Made by a program: the position numbers and the translations under genes
Part shown: positions 10,000-18,533 of the stretch, piece by piece
Position numbering within the stretch: the stretch's first letter is position 1
Layout: each line of letters begins with the position of its first letter
Notes under the pieces: model-generated
The model's database searches: none
What the model was told of the DNA's origin: nothing
The model's input: only the letters and a program-made list of their open reading frames with translations
Source of the DNA: Nematopogon swammerdamellus
Lineage: Eukaryota; Arthropoda; Insecta; Lepidoptera; Adelidae
Assembly (NCBI GenBank): GCA_946902875.1
Contig: OX336342.1
Location: forward strand, 16,919,523-16,983,522
Reading direction: 5' to 3'
DNA length: 64,000 nucleotides

Positions 10000-10690
10000 T
10001 ATTTCAAAAAAAGAAAGTAAGTAACTAAAGGCGGGCCCGAAGGCGGATCTGCGCTCACGTAAACGATATTCTTTCTCGATGAAAGTAACTAAGGGCGAGG
10101 CGGAAGGCGGAGCTGAGTTCGGGAAGAAGAAAAACATTCTTTAAGAAAGTAAGTAACTAAGGGCGAGGCCGAAGGCCTAGCTCTATTCTGGAAGACCATA
10201 AACCTTCTCGAAGAAAGTAAGTAACTATGGGCGAGGCCGCAGGCCGAGCTGCGTTCAGGAAGAAGCTAAACCATCTTGAAGAAAGTAAGTAACTAAGGCG
10301 AGGCCGAAGGCCGAGCTACGTTCGAATAATTTAAAAACCATCTCGAAGAAAGCAAGTAACTAAGGGAGAGGCCGAAGGCCGAGCTGCGTTCAGCAAGAAG
10401 CTAAACCATCTTGAAGAAAGTAAGTAACTAAGGCGAGGCCGAAGGCCGAGCTACGTTCTGATAATTGAAAAACCATCTCGAAGAAAGCAAGTAACTAAGG
10501 GCGAGGCCGTAGGCCGAGCTGCGTTCAGGAAGAAGGTAAACATTTTTGAAGAAAGTAAGTAACTAAGGCGAGGCCGAAGGCCGAGCTACGTTCTGACAAA
10601 TGATAAACCATCTTGAAGAAAGCAAGTAACTAAGGGCGAGGCCGAAGGCCGAGCTGCGTTCATGAAGAAGCTAAACCATCTCGAATAAAG
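10000..10690 (-). repeat. About 67-bp minisatellite, roughly ten units
   Basis: The unit reads GAAAGTAAGTAACTAAGGGC, GAGGCCGAAGGCCGAGCTGC, GTTCAGGAAGAAGCTAAACC, ATCTCGAA. The spacing measured between GCCGAGCT motifs is 67. It is the reverse complement of the array at 11284 and 39390. It adjoins the reversed Helitron 3' end at 9966-9990. Confidence 0.85.
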
Positions 10691-10764
10691 TAAATTAATA
10701 TTAAGATTGAGTTAATTTAATTTAAATTGTATTATAAAGTCCACGCTTCTGACGGCAAATATAC

Positions 10765-11132
10765 CGTGCATCCTAGAACCTCGCGGTTATTCCCGGCTGG
10801 ATGGCAAGAGGCCCGATGCTATCACCTTAGTGCCATGGACTAAGGGTAGTTCTTTGATGTGGGACGCCACTTGTGTTCTCACATTGGCTCCAAGTCACGT
10901 TAGGACATCTTCAAGAGTGGCTTGCGCGGCCGAGGCTGGGGCGGAGCGCCTCAAACGCAACAAATATAGAAATATAATTCAAGATTTCGAATTTGTTGCG
11001 TTTGCGGTTGAAACCCTCGGTCCGTGGAGCAGTGAAGCCAAAAGAGGCTTGGACCTCTGCTGGTTGACGCAACTGGTGTCCCGCCATCAAGGGCTTATGT
11101 ACTTCATTCAAATGGTAAGCCTTGCCATCTAG
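10765..11132 (+). pseudogene. Retroelement-derived nuclease-like C-terminal domain
   Basis: An open frame from about 10796 gives R-L-D-G-K-R-P-D-A-I-T-L-V-P-W, then S-L-M-W-D-A-T-C-V, L-A-P-S-H, A-A-E-A-G-A-E, and V-E-T-L-G-P-W-S-S-E-A-K. It ends at a stop near 11130. The set RPD, WDATC, LAxSH, AAExAE, KY and VETLGPW is the conserved C-terminal module I know from many animal retroelement-related proteins, including lepidopteran ones. The RPD plus D-x-T spacing suggests a PD-(D/E)XK-type fold. The reverse transcriptase is missing. It lies between inverted Helitron minisatellites, so Helitron capture is plausible. Expected D-T after C-V is L-T here, so the copy is probably decayed. Confidence 0.6.
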
Positions 11133-11283
11133 CGGAGTAATGCCGCAAGTGCTCTAAGAACATTTGAAAATGCCCGTATTTATAGTTATTTTAATGATTG
11201 TTAGGTAGGTTTTAATTCATTAGTTATTAATATTACTTTTTTATTTTTATGAAATAAATAGATTGAGTAAACGATATTATATT

Positions 11284-11600
11284 CTATCGAAGAAAGGAAG
11301 TCTTTAAGGGCGAGGCCCGAAGGCGGAAGAGGGTTTTTGGTTTACCTGAACGCAGCTCGGCCTTCGGCCTCGCACTTAGTTCCTTTCTTTCTTCCAGAAG
11401 GTTATCGTCTTCCTGAACGCAGCTCGGCCTTCGGCCTCGCCCTTACTTACTTCCTTTATTTGAGAAAGGTTTATCGTTTACCTGAAAGCAGCTCGGCCTT
11501 CGGCCTCGCCCTTAGTTAGTTACTTTCTTTGAAAAGGTTTATCGATTACCTGAACGCAGCTCGGCCTTCGGCCTCGCCCTTAGTTACTTACATTCTTCTT
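11284..11600 (+). repeat. 68-bp minisatellite, about five units
   Basis: Units contain CCTGAACGCAGCTCGGCC, TTCGGCCTCGCCCTTAGTTA and CTTTCTT. This is the 3' region of the Helitron, running into the terminal hairpin at 11615-11640. Confidence 0.85.
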
Positions 11601-11644
11601 TGGAATACGAATTTCACGCGAGCGAAGCCGCGGGCAACAGCTAG

Positions 11645-11949
11645 TTATGCAATATAATGTTGACAAAATTAAATTAACGCTTCAGATTAAACATTAAACT
11701 TTACTTTTCCATTGCTCCGATAAATTTTAATTAACTATAGAATAGCAATTAAACCTGTAGCAGAAGGGGGCGGGAATAAATAAAAGCCTCCACGATCACC
11801 GGATGCGGGCGCTCGGCCTGGACAAACCGCCATCCAGTGTGCTGACGTATGGACTAGTAACACGTTGCCAAACAATCAACTCCAAACAATAGAGAGCGGG
11901 ATCGTTCTACTTTTTAAAAGCAAGACAGACAATTTATGAAAATACTTAC
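11645..11949. other. No recognised feature
   Basis: AT-rich, then mixed DNA with an AATAAATAAAAG at 11775-11786. It lies on the intron side of the candidate exon that follows. Confidence 0.4.
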
Positions 11950-12078
11950 GTACCGGATGTAAGATGGATACATAGCAGCCTCCGCTGTGTTCTCCACTAA
12001 TCCATTATAGCCAGCAATCCAATAGGAATTCTCCGGTATGGCACTCTCTCGGAAGCGATATTGGCTGGTCGAAGCATG
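11950..12078 (-). CDS. Candidate coding exon, product unrecognised
   Basis: On the minus strand a 43-codon open stretch ends exactly at a consensus splice donor GTAAGT (11949 to 11944). Its translation is protein-like, with R-E-S-A-I-P-E-N-S-Y-W-I-A-G-Y-N-G near the middle and M-Y-P-S-Y-I-R-Y at the end. The upstream limit is the in-frame TAA at 12079-12081. A possible acceptor ACCAG lies at about 12064 but has a weak pyrimidine tract. I do not recognise the family. An alternative donor GTACGT sits 4 nt earlier. It could also be a retroelement scrap. Confidence 0.4.
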
Positions 12079-12199
12079 TTATATGGCCCCTCTGACTCAA
12101 CCGCCTATACTGGATTACATGAAAAAACCTAATCTGTAAATATCTCCGTCCGTCTGTTTATCACAGGGAATGAATGGGTTTTAGAATACACGAACATTT

Positions 12200-12515
12200 A
12201 GGCGGTATTGATAAGACTTGAGTACTGTCTCGTCCAGTCCCCGTCTCCCTCTTGTCCCGTCCGGTCCAGCCTTCGTCCCGTCCGACTTCTTCCGACTCTG
12301 TCCTAGTCCCGTCCCGCCTCGTCCCTTTCCGGCCGTCGTCCCTTCCGTGCAAATCCGCCGCCCCGTCTGATCCCGTCCCCGTCCGGCCCCTACTCGGCCT
12401 ATTCGAACACGTCTGATCCCAGCACGCCAGGTTTTGTCCGGTACCTCCTCGTCCCCGTCCCGTTCCGTTCATCTCTATTCTCGTCCCGTTCCATTGCACC
12501 CCGTCCCGCCTCGTC
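12200..12515 (+). repeat. Degenerate CGTCCCGTCC minisatellite
   Basis: Repeated variants of GTCCCGTCCGGTCC, CCTCGTCCC and CCCGTCC make a C-rich plus strand. The 138-codon minus frame through it is Gly/Arg/Thr-rich and has no independent support. Confidence 0.7.
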
Positions 12516-13755
12516 CTGTAAAAATATCTGAAGCCATAAGCATGAGCCCAAACAAAAATACGACGTACCTTGTTCAAAAGGAATTTATGCTCGTATTACT
12601 GCGCAGCTAAATTATTGCAATGGAAACCAGACGTTAATTCAGGAAACGTTTGGAATAATTCAGAGAATCGTAATAATAAATTTAAATGGGGCGAGTTCCT
12701 TCAGGGGAAAATAAGGTTAAGTAGGAGGGCACCGATCTCCAGTTAACAACATGGAGGTTAATTCTGCTGGGGGGGCGTTAATTAAGGAAATGCCGAGTTC
12801 CCAACCAGGACAATCTTGGCTTAACCAGGAAGTGGCGTTGATGGATAAATTATTATGGGGCGGGGTGGTAGATTTTGTCTTTTTAGGTTTTCGTTTACAT
12901 GCCGAATGAATACCACTACCGAACTAGGTGAGAATAAAGTGTGATATGACTGACTCATACGGAGCCCTGGGTACGCGAGTCTAACTACCGATAGACCGTT
13001 TTTTTATACGTTTAATAATTTTTCGAGTGATTGTAACATTTATTTAAGTAACAATTTACTTAATAACTCCAATAAACTTCAAAATAGCAGGCCATTCTTA
13101 ATTCGATGGTCAAGTATTTGATTAAAATTACCGATTGTACAGTACGAAGTTACGCAGTCAGACACAGAAATAGTCTTTTATAAACTTAGAAAGGATGTGG
13201 AATATTATCTATTCCATTTGTCGCAGACCCGTGGTGTAGAATATTCGATCGCGGAAAGCAGCCGTTAAAATCCTGCTCGCATATCACGTCCTTGGAACAC
13301 ATGAACGACTTTATTGATTTATTATTCGAAAATAAATTCCTGAAAACTACGTACACACCGCGGAGCCGGAATGTTTCGCGCTTCAAGCAATTTATCGTTT
13401 TCAGATATCACTATTTCGTTTGCCTCCATGTTCGGTGTGAGATTTTTATATTACCTACAATATTTTTCATTTCTTACGAAAGCAATAAAAATATGCGTTG
13501 AGGCATATATTTTATTGGTACATTGGCGTAATATTTTTTTACGAATTTTAAATGCTTAATTGAAAGTCCGAGTATAAGGAGCTTTCGATTGCGGCTCTGC
13601 AGTCTGCACACGTTTGATATATTTGAAAGCTCTTTTTCTTATAAACATACCTATATCCAAATAGAATCAGTGGTATTATAGTAATTCAATCGAATAGTCA
13701 GACAGACTGCTGATACAGAATTTCCAAACATTTAAATAAGATATACATAGGTAGG
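12516..13755. other. Mostly unassigned DNA
   Basis: A decayed end of the GGGTTCCGTA repeat lies at about 12958-13008 (GGAGCCCTGGGTACGCGAGT, then GACCGTTTTTTTA). Overlapping 62-69-codon frames at 13186-13559 have AT-driven composition and no recognised motif. Confidence 0.4.
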
Positions 13756-14018
13756 TTTCTTTTTGGAAACTGACACGGTTGGCTACACCACCTACATCAA
13801 CATCCGTGATGTCAGCCAATAAGACCGGGTGAACTTGGTGCCACGTCAGTGCTTCCCTTCGGTCGTGCCGGCTACACTGAACTGGACGGAAAACACAAAC
13901 TATTTACATAACCGTTTCGACCGACATTTCATTCAGTGCGGTGGTATCAACCCGGGCGGGTTAAACCCTACCACCTAGTAATATAAGAAGGGTGTCATAT
14001 CCCTTAGTCGCCTCTTAT
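13756..14018 (-). mobile_element. Composite SINE family, alternative head (type B)
   Basis: A T-run, then CTGACACGGTTGGCTACACC and the usual body to CTACCACCTAGTAATATAAG. It then runs into GTCATATCCCTTAGTCGCCT instead of the tRNA/5S head. This junction marks the type B head shared with 48889-49236 and 35963-36303. Confidence 0.75.
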
Positions 14019-14060
14019 TTTACTCTTACGGTATTTTACTCTTACTTACTCTTACTTACT

Positions 14061-14274
14061 GCATCTCTCCCCGTGCATGTCGTAAGAGGCGACTAAGAGA
14101 TAAGGACAAGATACTGCGTTAAAGGGCGACAGACTAGCCACTTCTCACCTTGGCGCAGTCCTTCCACCTAGCCATGCAGCAGGTGGGTTCTTCGTGCCTT
14201 ACTTGCTGCTTGATAGTTTTCTTGTCCGTATACTGTGCTAAACGTGGTGGTCGGTGTTATGCTGTAATTTACCA
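14061..14274 (+). repeat. Third repeat (body 2), 5' part
   Basis: It starts GCATCTCTCCCCGTGCATGT, CGTAAGAGGCGACTAAGAG, the same opening module as SINE head B. It then diverges into GACAAGATACTGCGTTAAAG, CTTCTCACCTTGGCGCAG, CATGCAGCAGGTGGGT and AAACGTGGTGGTCGGTGTT. It is interrupted by a SINE and continues at 14556. Copies are at 16721-16953 (-) and 29937-30055 (+). Confidence 0.7.
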
Positions 14275-14280
14275 GTCCTT

Positions 14281-14549
14281 TTTTTTTTTTTTTATTGAAA
14301 CTGACACGGTTGGCTACATCACCTACTACATCCGTGATGTCAGCCCATAACACCGGGTGAACTTGGTGCCACGTCAGTGCTTCCCTTCGGTCGTGCCGGC
14401 TACACTGAACTGGACGGAAAACACAAACTATTTACATAGCCGTTTCGACCGACCTTTCATTCAGTGCGGTGGTACCGACCCGGGCAGGTTAAACCCTACC
14501 ACCTAATTATATAAGAACACATGAGTCACATCCCTTAGTCGCCTTAGTC
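14281..14549 (-). mobile_element. Type B SINE inserted in body 2
   Basis: A T-run followed by TGACACGGTTGGCTACATC, the body, and CATCCCTTAGTCGCC. GTCCTT flanks it on both sides (14275-14280 and 14550-14555), consistent with a short target duplication. The host repeat resumes at AGCAGAACACTG. Confidence 0.75.
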
Positions 14550-14555
14550 GTCCTT

Positions 14556-14612
14556 ATAGCAGAACACTGATTACTCTGCTTACCCTGATTGTCGGGATAC
14601 AGCGTGTGTTAT
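14556..14612 (+). repeat. Third repeat (body 2), 3' part
   Basis: CAGAACACTGATTACTCTGC, TTACCCTGATTGTCGGGATA and CAGCGTGTGTTATG match 29988-30035 and end in a GTAT microsatellite. Confidence 0.65.
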
Positions 14613-14632
14613 GTATGTATGTATGTATGTAT
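14612..14632 (+). repeat. (GTAT)n microsatellite
   Basis: About five GTAT units, the 3' tail of body 2. Confidence 0.85.
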
Positions 14633-14642
14633 CTTACTCTTA

Positions 14643-14787
14643 GGCCCACTTGCACCAACACGAGTTTAAAGTTAAGTAGCGAGTTATGGATTTAAACCAT
14701 ATTTAAACCGGTTCCCACAGTCAACGGATGCTAGCTTAACGAGTTAAACTGGTTTATATATTAAATTTGTGTTGGTGCAAGTGGGCC
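14643..14787. mobile_element. 145-bp MITE with 9-bp target duplication
   Basis: Perfect terminal inverted repeats GGCCCACTTGCACCAACAC / GTGTTGGTGCAAGTGGGCC are flanked by TTACTCTTA at 14634-14642 and 14788-14796. There is no coding sequence. A 9-bp duplication is typical of Mutator-like elements; hAT would give 8. The flanking sequence is itself weakly repetitive, so the exact length needs care. Confidence 0.85.
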
Positions 14788-14939
14788 TTACTCTTAATAA
14801 AATATCTGACAATAGGTACTTTATTGCATTAATTACAAAAAAATATATATATAAAAAATCTATTGCACGTCTATAGCACGGCTGCGAATGCAAAAGTGTT
14901 TTGTACAGTAGCATGTTAAACGTCGAGCTAAGTGTAATC

Positions 14940-15200
14940 CCAAAGTCGGGGGCCGCTGCTGTGGAGTAATTACGTTTCGGTGGAGTTGGAACTTCCGGTC
15001 CATTGTTTCCGGGCGGCGCGAGACGCCCCCGCGACGCCTCCGCCCCGCCCGTGCCGCGACGACGACGGCACCGAATATATATACAACGACGACGGGGCGG
15101 GCGGGGCGCCCTCTGATTGTGTTTCCGGCGTCACACGCAGTTCAAATAAAGTTGCTAAATGTCTCGCGCAGCGCAGGCTGCGGTCACTAAACGCCCTGGC
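14940..15200. promoter_or_regulatory. CpG-rich island
   Basis: A stretch rich in CG dinucleotides (GGGCGGCGCGAGACGCCC, GACGACGGGGCGGGCGGGG) in AT-rich surroundings, with an AATATATATA between two GC blocks. It may be a promoter or an unmethylated element. The 100-codon frame through it has no recognised motif. Confidence 0.3.
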
Positions 15201-15418
15201 AACACTCATTCTGAGTGAATGGATTGGTCTTTATATTTATGAGTTTCAGTTATTTTTTTTCATTTTTTATTTTGAAATTTAAAAATATAAATAAATGCAA
15301 TATAGGTTTTTCACTTTTTCATGAATTGCTGCATCTGTCATACATAAATCAGCACATGCGTGTCTAGGCAGTGGCAAACATACAAAACATACAAAAGTAA
15401 AGTAGACTAAGTGCAAAA

Positions 15419-15545
15419 AAATCCAGTGAAGTTTCTTGTCAGTTCTTCTTCGCTGTGATAATCGAACTGGCGGAATGTTGCAATGTAAATATGACGAATC
15501 TGAGCGCAGTGTACTGCCAATAGATGCTAAATAAACAATAAACAA
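15419..15545 (+). mobile_element. LINE/SINE 3' tail fragment
   Basis: GTTTCTTGTCAGTTCTTCTT, CGCTGTGATAATCGAACTGG, then GCAGTGTACTG and AATAAACAATAAACAACAAT. It is related to 58862-58978, 44880-44960 (-) and 55784-55860 (-). Confidence 0.6.
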
Positions 15546-15711
15546 CAATAATTTTAGTTTTAGGTTTTTTTTTTCATTGTTATTTTGTGATTTTCTAATA
15601 AGTTGACGTTTGAAATAAACAATAAACAACAATAAACAATAAACAATAATAATAAAATGGTTCACATTCTAAACTGGTATAAAAAATTAACCAACCTTAA
15701 CAGATTTAACC

Positions 15712-15825
15712 TTGGTATTTCAACTTCCACTTAGTGTGTCAGTAGACAAGTCATGTGGCAGTTTCGCCTAACAGTGTCTGTCACATAAAGTTATTCCTAG
15801 CCTTCAATAGAAGTTGAAATACCAA
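15712..15825. mobile_element. 114-bp MITE-like element
   Basis: TTGGTATTTCAACTTC (15712-15727) and GAAGTTGAAATACCAA (15810-15825) are perfect 16-bp inverted ends. No clear target duplication was seen. Confidence 0.6.
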
Positions 15826-16250
15826 CTCAGATAGATTTTTCGGTTACAATAAAATATAACCTATCCAAAATTAAGCTCGAAATTCAGTTCAGTATATTAC
15901 AACGGAGGCCGTCACGGCAACACGGCGACGTCTGGAGCAATTTCAAAAGTTTATTTTTCAAGTGAGTTCCATAGTTTTATTTCGTAGTTTGTTATTTTCA
16001 CGTTTATGTCGCGGTGCGGTGCGGAATCTTTTAGAATGCATTTAAACAATGCTTTGTTGGGTGAATGCGAGAATAATTTGAGCAAAATAGTACATTTAAA
16101 GTCAAGACACGAACACAGGAAGCAAGCATAAAGTTCTTCTTGTTGATAAACCTAGGGATTTTTTCTTGTGGTTTATATATTTGAATATTCTTACATTATG
16201 ATTCGTTTTCAGTAGTTACGAATAATACCGCAATGTAATTACGACATTAT
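15826..16250. other. No recognised feature
   Basis: Mixed DNA, no supported open frame. CGGTGCGGTGCGG at 16012-16024 is a small GC repeat. Confidence 0.4.
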
Positions 16251-16468
16251 GTGGTATTAAACGACTAACTTCAAGCACCTTATAGCGCGGTTTTCACAAC
16301 CGTTCACTTCGAAAGAATGCGGCGCGCACCCTCCGCTCTCCGCCCCCCCCGCAATTGCCCATCAGTACGGTGGAGGCGGTGAGCGGAGGGTGCGCGCCGC
16401 ATTCTTTCGAAGTGAACGGTTGAGAAAACCGCGCTATAAGGTGCTTGAAGTTAGTCGTTTAATACCAC
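16251..16468. mobile_element. Long hairpin: 94-bp arms, 30-nt loop
   Basis: Arms 16251-16344 and 16375-16468 are reverse complements with two differences by eye. Landmarks are GTGGTATTAAACGACTAAC, TTATAGCGCGGTTTTC and AAAGAATGCGGCGCGCACCC. A third, direct-tail copy of GAGAAAACCGCGCTATAA follows at 16473-16490. There is no coding content. It is a foldback or MITE, or a candidate source of a double-stranded RNA hairpin. Confidence 0.85.
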
Positions 16469-16575
16469 CTTTGAGAAAACCGCGCTATAACATTTTTGTA
16501 TTTATTATTTTTTGACAAATTATATTATACTACTTTGTAGTACGTTTAATGTACTAACATTACTGAGTTCATATA

Positions 16576-16714
16576 AATTACGTATAAAAGTTTGACAAAG
16601 GCTATTTACACCTGATACACTTAATTAATTAGATCTTTGTAGCCAGAACTCGCAGTAATATAATTAATCTTGCTCTCAGGCTGTATTTACGATAAACTGT
16701 AAGCGATGTTATTT
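16576..16714 (+). repeat. Dispersed repeat E, copy 1
   Basis: AAATTACGTATAAAAGTTTG, ACACCTGATACACTTAATTA, TTTGTAGCCAGAACTC and TTAATCTTGCTCTCAGGCTG match 58250-58392. Class unknown. Confidence 0.7.
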
Positions 16715-16720
16715 GTACTC

Positions 16721-16953
16721 GATGTTGTGCTGCAAGAACTCTGGTAAATTGCAGCACAACACCGACCACCACGTTTAGCAAAGTGTTGGGACAAGATAAC
16801 TATCAAGCGCAAGTAAGGCACGACGACCCACCTGCTGCATGACTCGGCGGAAGGACCGCGCCAAGGTGAGAGGTGGTTATACTGTCGCCCTTTAGCACGG
16901 CATCTTGTCCTTAGTCGCCTTTTACAACATGCACGGAGAGAGATGCAAAGATA
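16721..16953 (-). repeat. Third repeat (body 2), inverted copy
   Basis: On the minus strand it begins TGCATCTCTCTCCGTGCATG, TTGTAAAAGGCGACTAAGGA, then CAAGATGCCGTGCTAAAGGG and AAACGTGGTGGTCGGTGTTG. It matches 14061-14274. The 5' module equals SINE head B. Confidence 0.7.
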
Positions 16954-17380
16954 TTATTTATTTATTTAATTTTGTAGTTGCTCTGTGACCTGAACAGTTT
17001 CAATGGCCTGATATACTTTACAGGTACCTCTTATGTAAACTTAGTTTTTAACTAAAGTCTACATTTCACTCACTACTTTCAGTATAAGTCCTATCAAAAA
17101 TGACGCATCTGTTACCATTGAGGTTAGAGTGTAAGCTGAGTAATGAAGCTAGATTAAGTTTCTCTAGATCAGCATTTAATTACTTTCTTTCTGCTGCTGA
17201 CGTATGTGTCAGTATGAGTTAATAATTCTTGATTCAAAATAAAACAAAAAGTTTGAAAAGACCTAGAGATACAAAATACAGCCGGACTTCTTCTTTTCAG
17301 ACTATAAATTTATAGATGACTCAATTACCTAGATTTCTTCTACATACTAATTTCATGTACGTTACAAAGAAAAAAAAATT
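16954..17380. other. No recognised feature
   Basis: AT-rich DNA without supported genes or repeats. Confidence 0.5.
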
Positions 17381-17465
17381 TTTTTTTATGTAAACTGACA
17401 CGTTTGGCTTCATCACCTACAACATCGTTAGCCTATAACACCGGGTGAATTGGGTGCCATGTCAG
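17381..17465 (-). mobile_element. Composite SINE tail, part 1 (split)
   Basis: A T-run, then TGTAAACTGACACGTTTGG and GGGTGCCATGTCAG. The copy is split by the hAT-like element and resumes at 18409. Confidence 0.75.
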
Positions 17466-18408
17466 CACTGGCGGCCGGTCCTAAAGTGCGCCCGTGCGCC
17501 GCACTACCATACCACGAGAAGTTTTCACTTCACTCAAAATAAATAATATCTTACAATACAACATACCTACATTAAAACCATAAAGATCGTACTCCAAATA
17601 AATACGAATGTGAATTCGACCTTATTTTATAGATCACAAGGCACGTTTTTGCGAGTAAACCCGCGCCCCGTGCGGAATCGAAAAGCGCACGCGGGTCTCC
17701 CATCTAAATATATGGGGATCGGCAAAACACCGCTGGCGCGTGAGACAAAAGATACTTCATAGAAACAGTATGGGCCGAAATGGAGTTCTGCGTGCGGCGC
17801 ACGAGCGCCAAACAAGGACGCTATATCGTGAATAGCCGCGCGTGCGACACGTCGCGAGCGATTCCTTTTGCACGAGTCCGTCTACCTAGAGTCAGCGCGC
17901 TGTCATGTGATGTCACATACCCGTTAGCGCGCGAATATTTAAAATGGGATATGGTTAGGTTTTGTGCTTTCTGTTACGTGATACTGTGAATTAAGTGGTG
18001 CCGATATTTGCCTAAGAGTTGGTTAAAGATAAGGCTTTACAATCAGGTGATCCCGGCTTCAATTCCTACTTTTGAAATGTTTTTTTTTTTATACATTTTT
18101 TAAGTATTTTTTGGACATTGCTATTGTTTTCTTTTTGAAAGCTGCAGCAGTGTTGTGGTCTATGGGTGTGTTCATAAAGGTACTATAAATGAGTTAAAAA
18201 ACTTGTTTGGATTTATTTTCTTGTTTTTTGCAACTCATTGAGTGTCTTGAGAATATTCATACTAGGCACGTAAATAATACAACGCAGGCGTTTAAAAAAT
18301 TCGGAAGTCGCGATCTTAAAATAACATTGTGAATGTGTTGGGAAATTTGGTATTTAAGAGGTAGGTATTTAGCGCACTACCGGTCACTGAAGTCACCAGC
18401 CGCCACTG
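17466..18408. mobile_element. Non-autonomous hAT-like element, 943 bp
   Basis: CATGTCAG at 17458-17465 is repeated at 18409-18416, a perfect 8-bp target duplication. The termini are CACTGGCGGCCGGT and the complement of CAGTGGCGGCTGGT, the CAGTGGCG-type ends usual for hAT transposons. Subterminal GTGCGCCCGTGCGCCGC also fits. There is no transposase frame; two 60-70-codon frames (17627-17989) are opposite-strand overlaps without motifs. A B-box-like GGCTTCAATTCC followed by a T-run lies near 18055-18080. Confidence 0.85.
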
Positions 18409-18533
18409 CATGTCAGTGCTTCCCTTCATTTCATGTCGGCTACACTGAACTGTACAGAAAACACGAACTATTTACATAGCCGTTTCGACCGACGTTTCAT
18501 TCAGTGCGCTGGTATCAACCCGGGCGGGATGAA
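18409..18533 (-). mobile_element. Composite SINE body, part 2 (split)
   Basis: CATGTCAGTGCTTCCCTTC to TATCAACCCGGGCGGGAT continues the copy from 17381. The head is absent. Confidence 0.75.

Larger units (their letters stand above)
9211..11644 (+). mobile_element. Composite Helitron (nested or rearranged)
   Basis: The 5' end TCTATACATATAATAAAATC at 9211 follows an A. The 3' end has hairpin-forming CGCGAGCGAAGCCGCGG, then CTAG (11641-11644) followed by T. This fits Helitron insertion between A and T with TC and CTRR termini. A second TCTATACATATAATAAAATC start lies at 9656, and its next 130 bp repeat the first. A reversed 3' end (GCCCGCGGCTTCGCTCGCG) lies at 9972, so at least two copies are nested or inverted. 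There is no Rep/helicase frame, so it is non-autonomous. It holds two minisatellite arrays and a nuclease-like domain. Confidence 0.7.

Noticed and set aside
12161..12577. A 138-codon Gly/Arg-rich protein on the minus strand
   Set aside because: It runs through a degenerate CGTCCCGTCC minisatellite; no start context, splice sites or domains.
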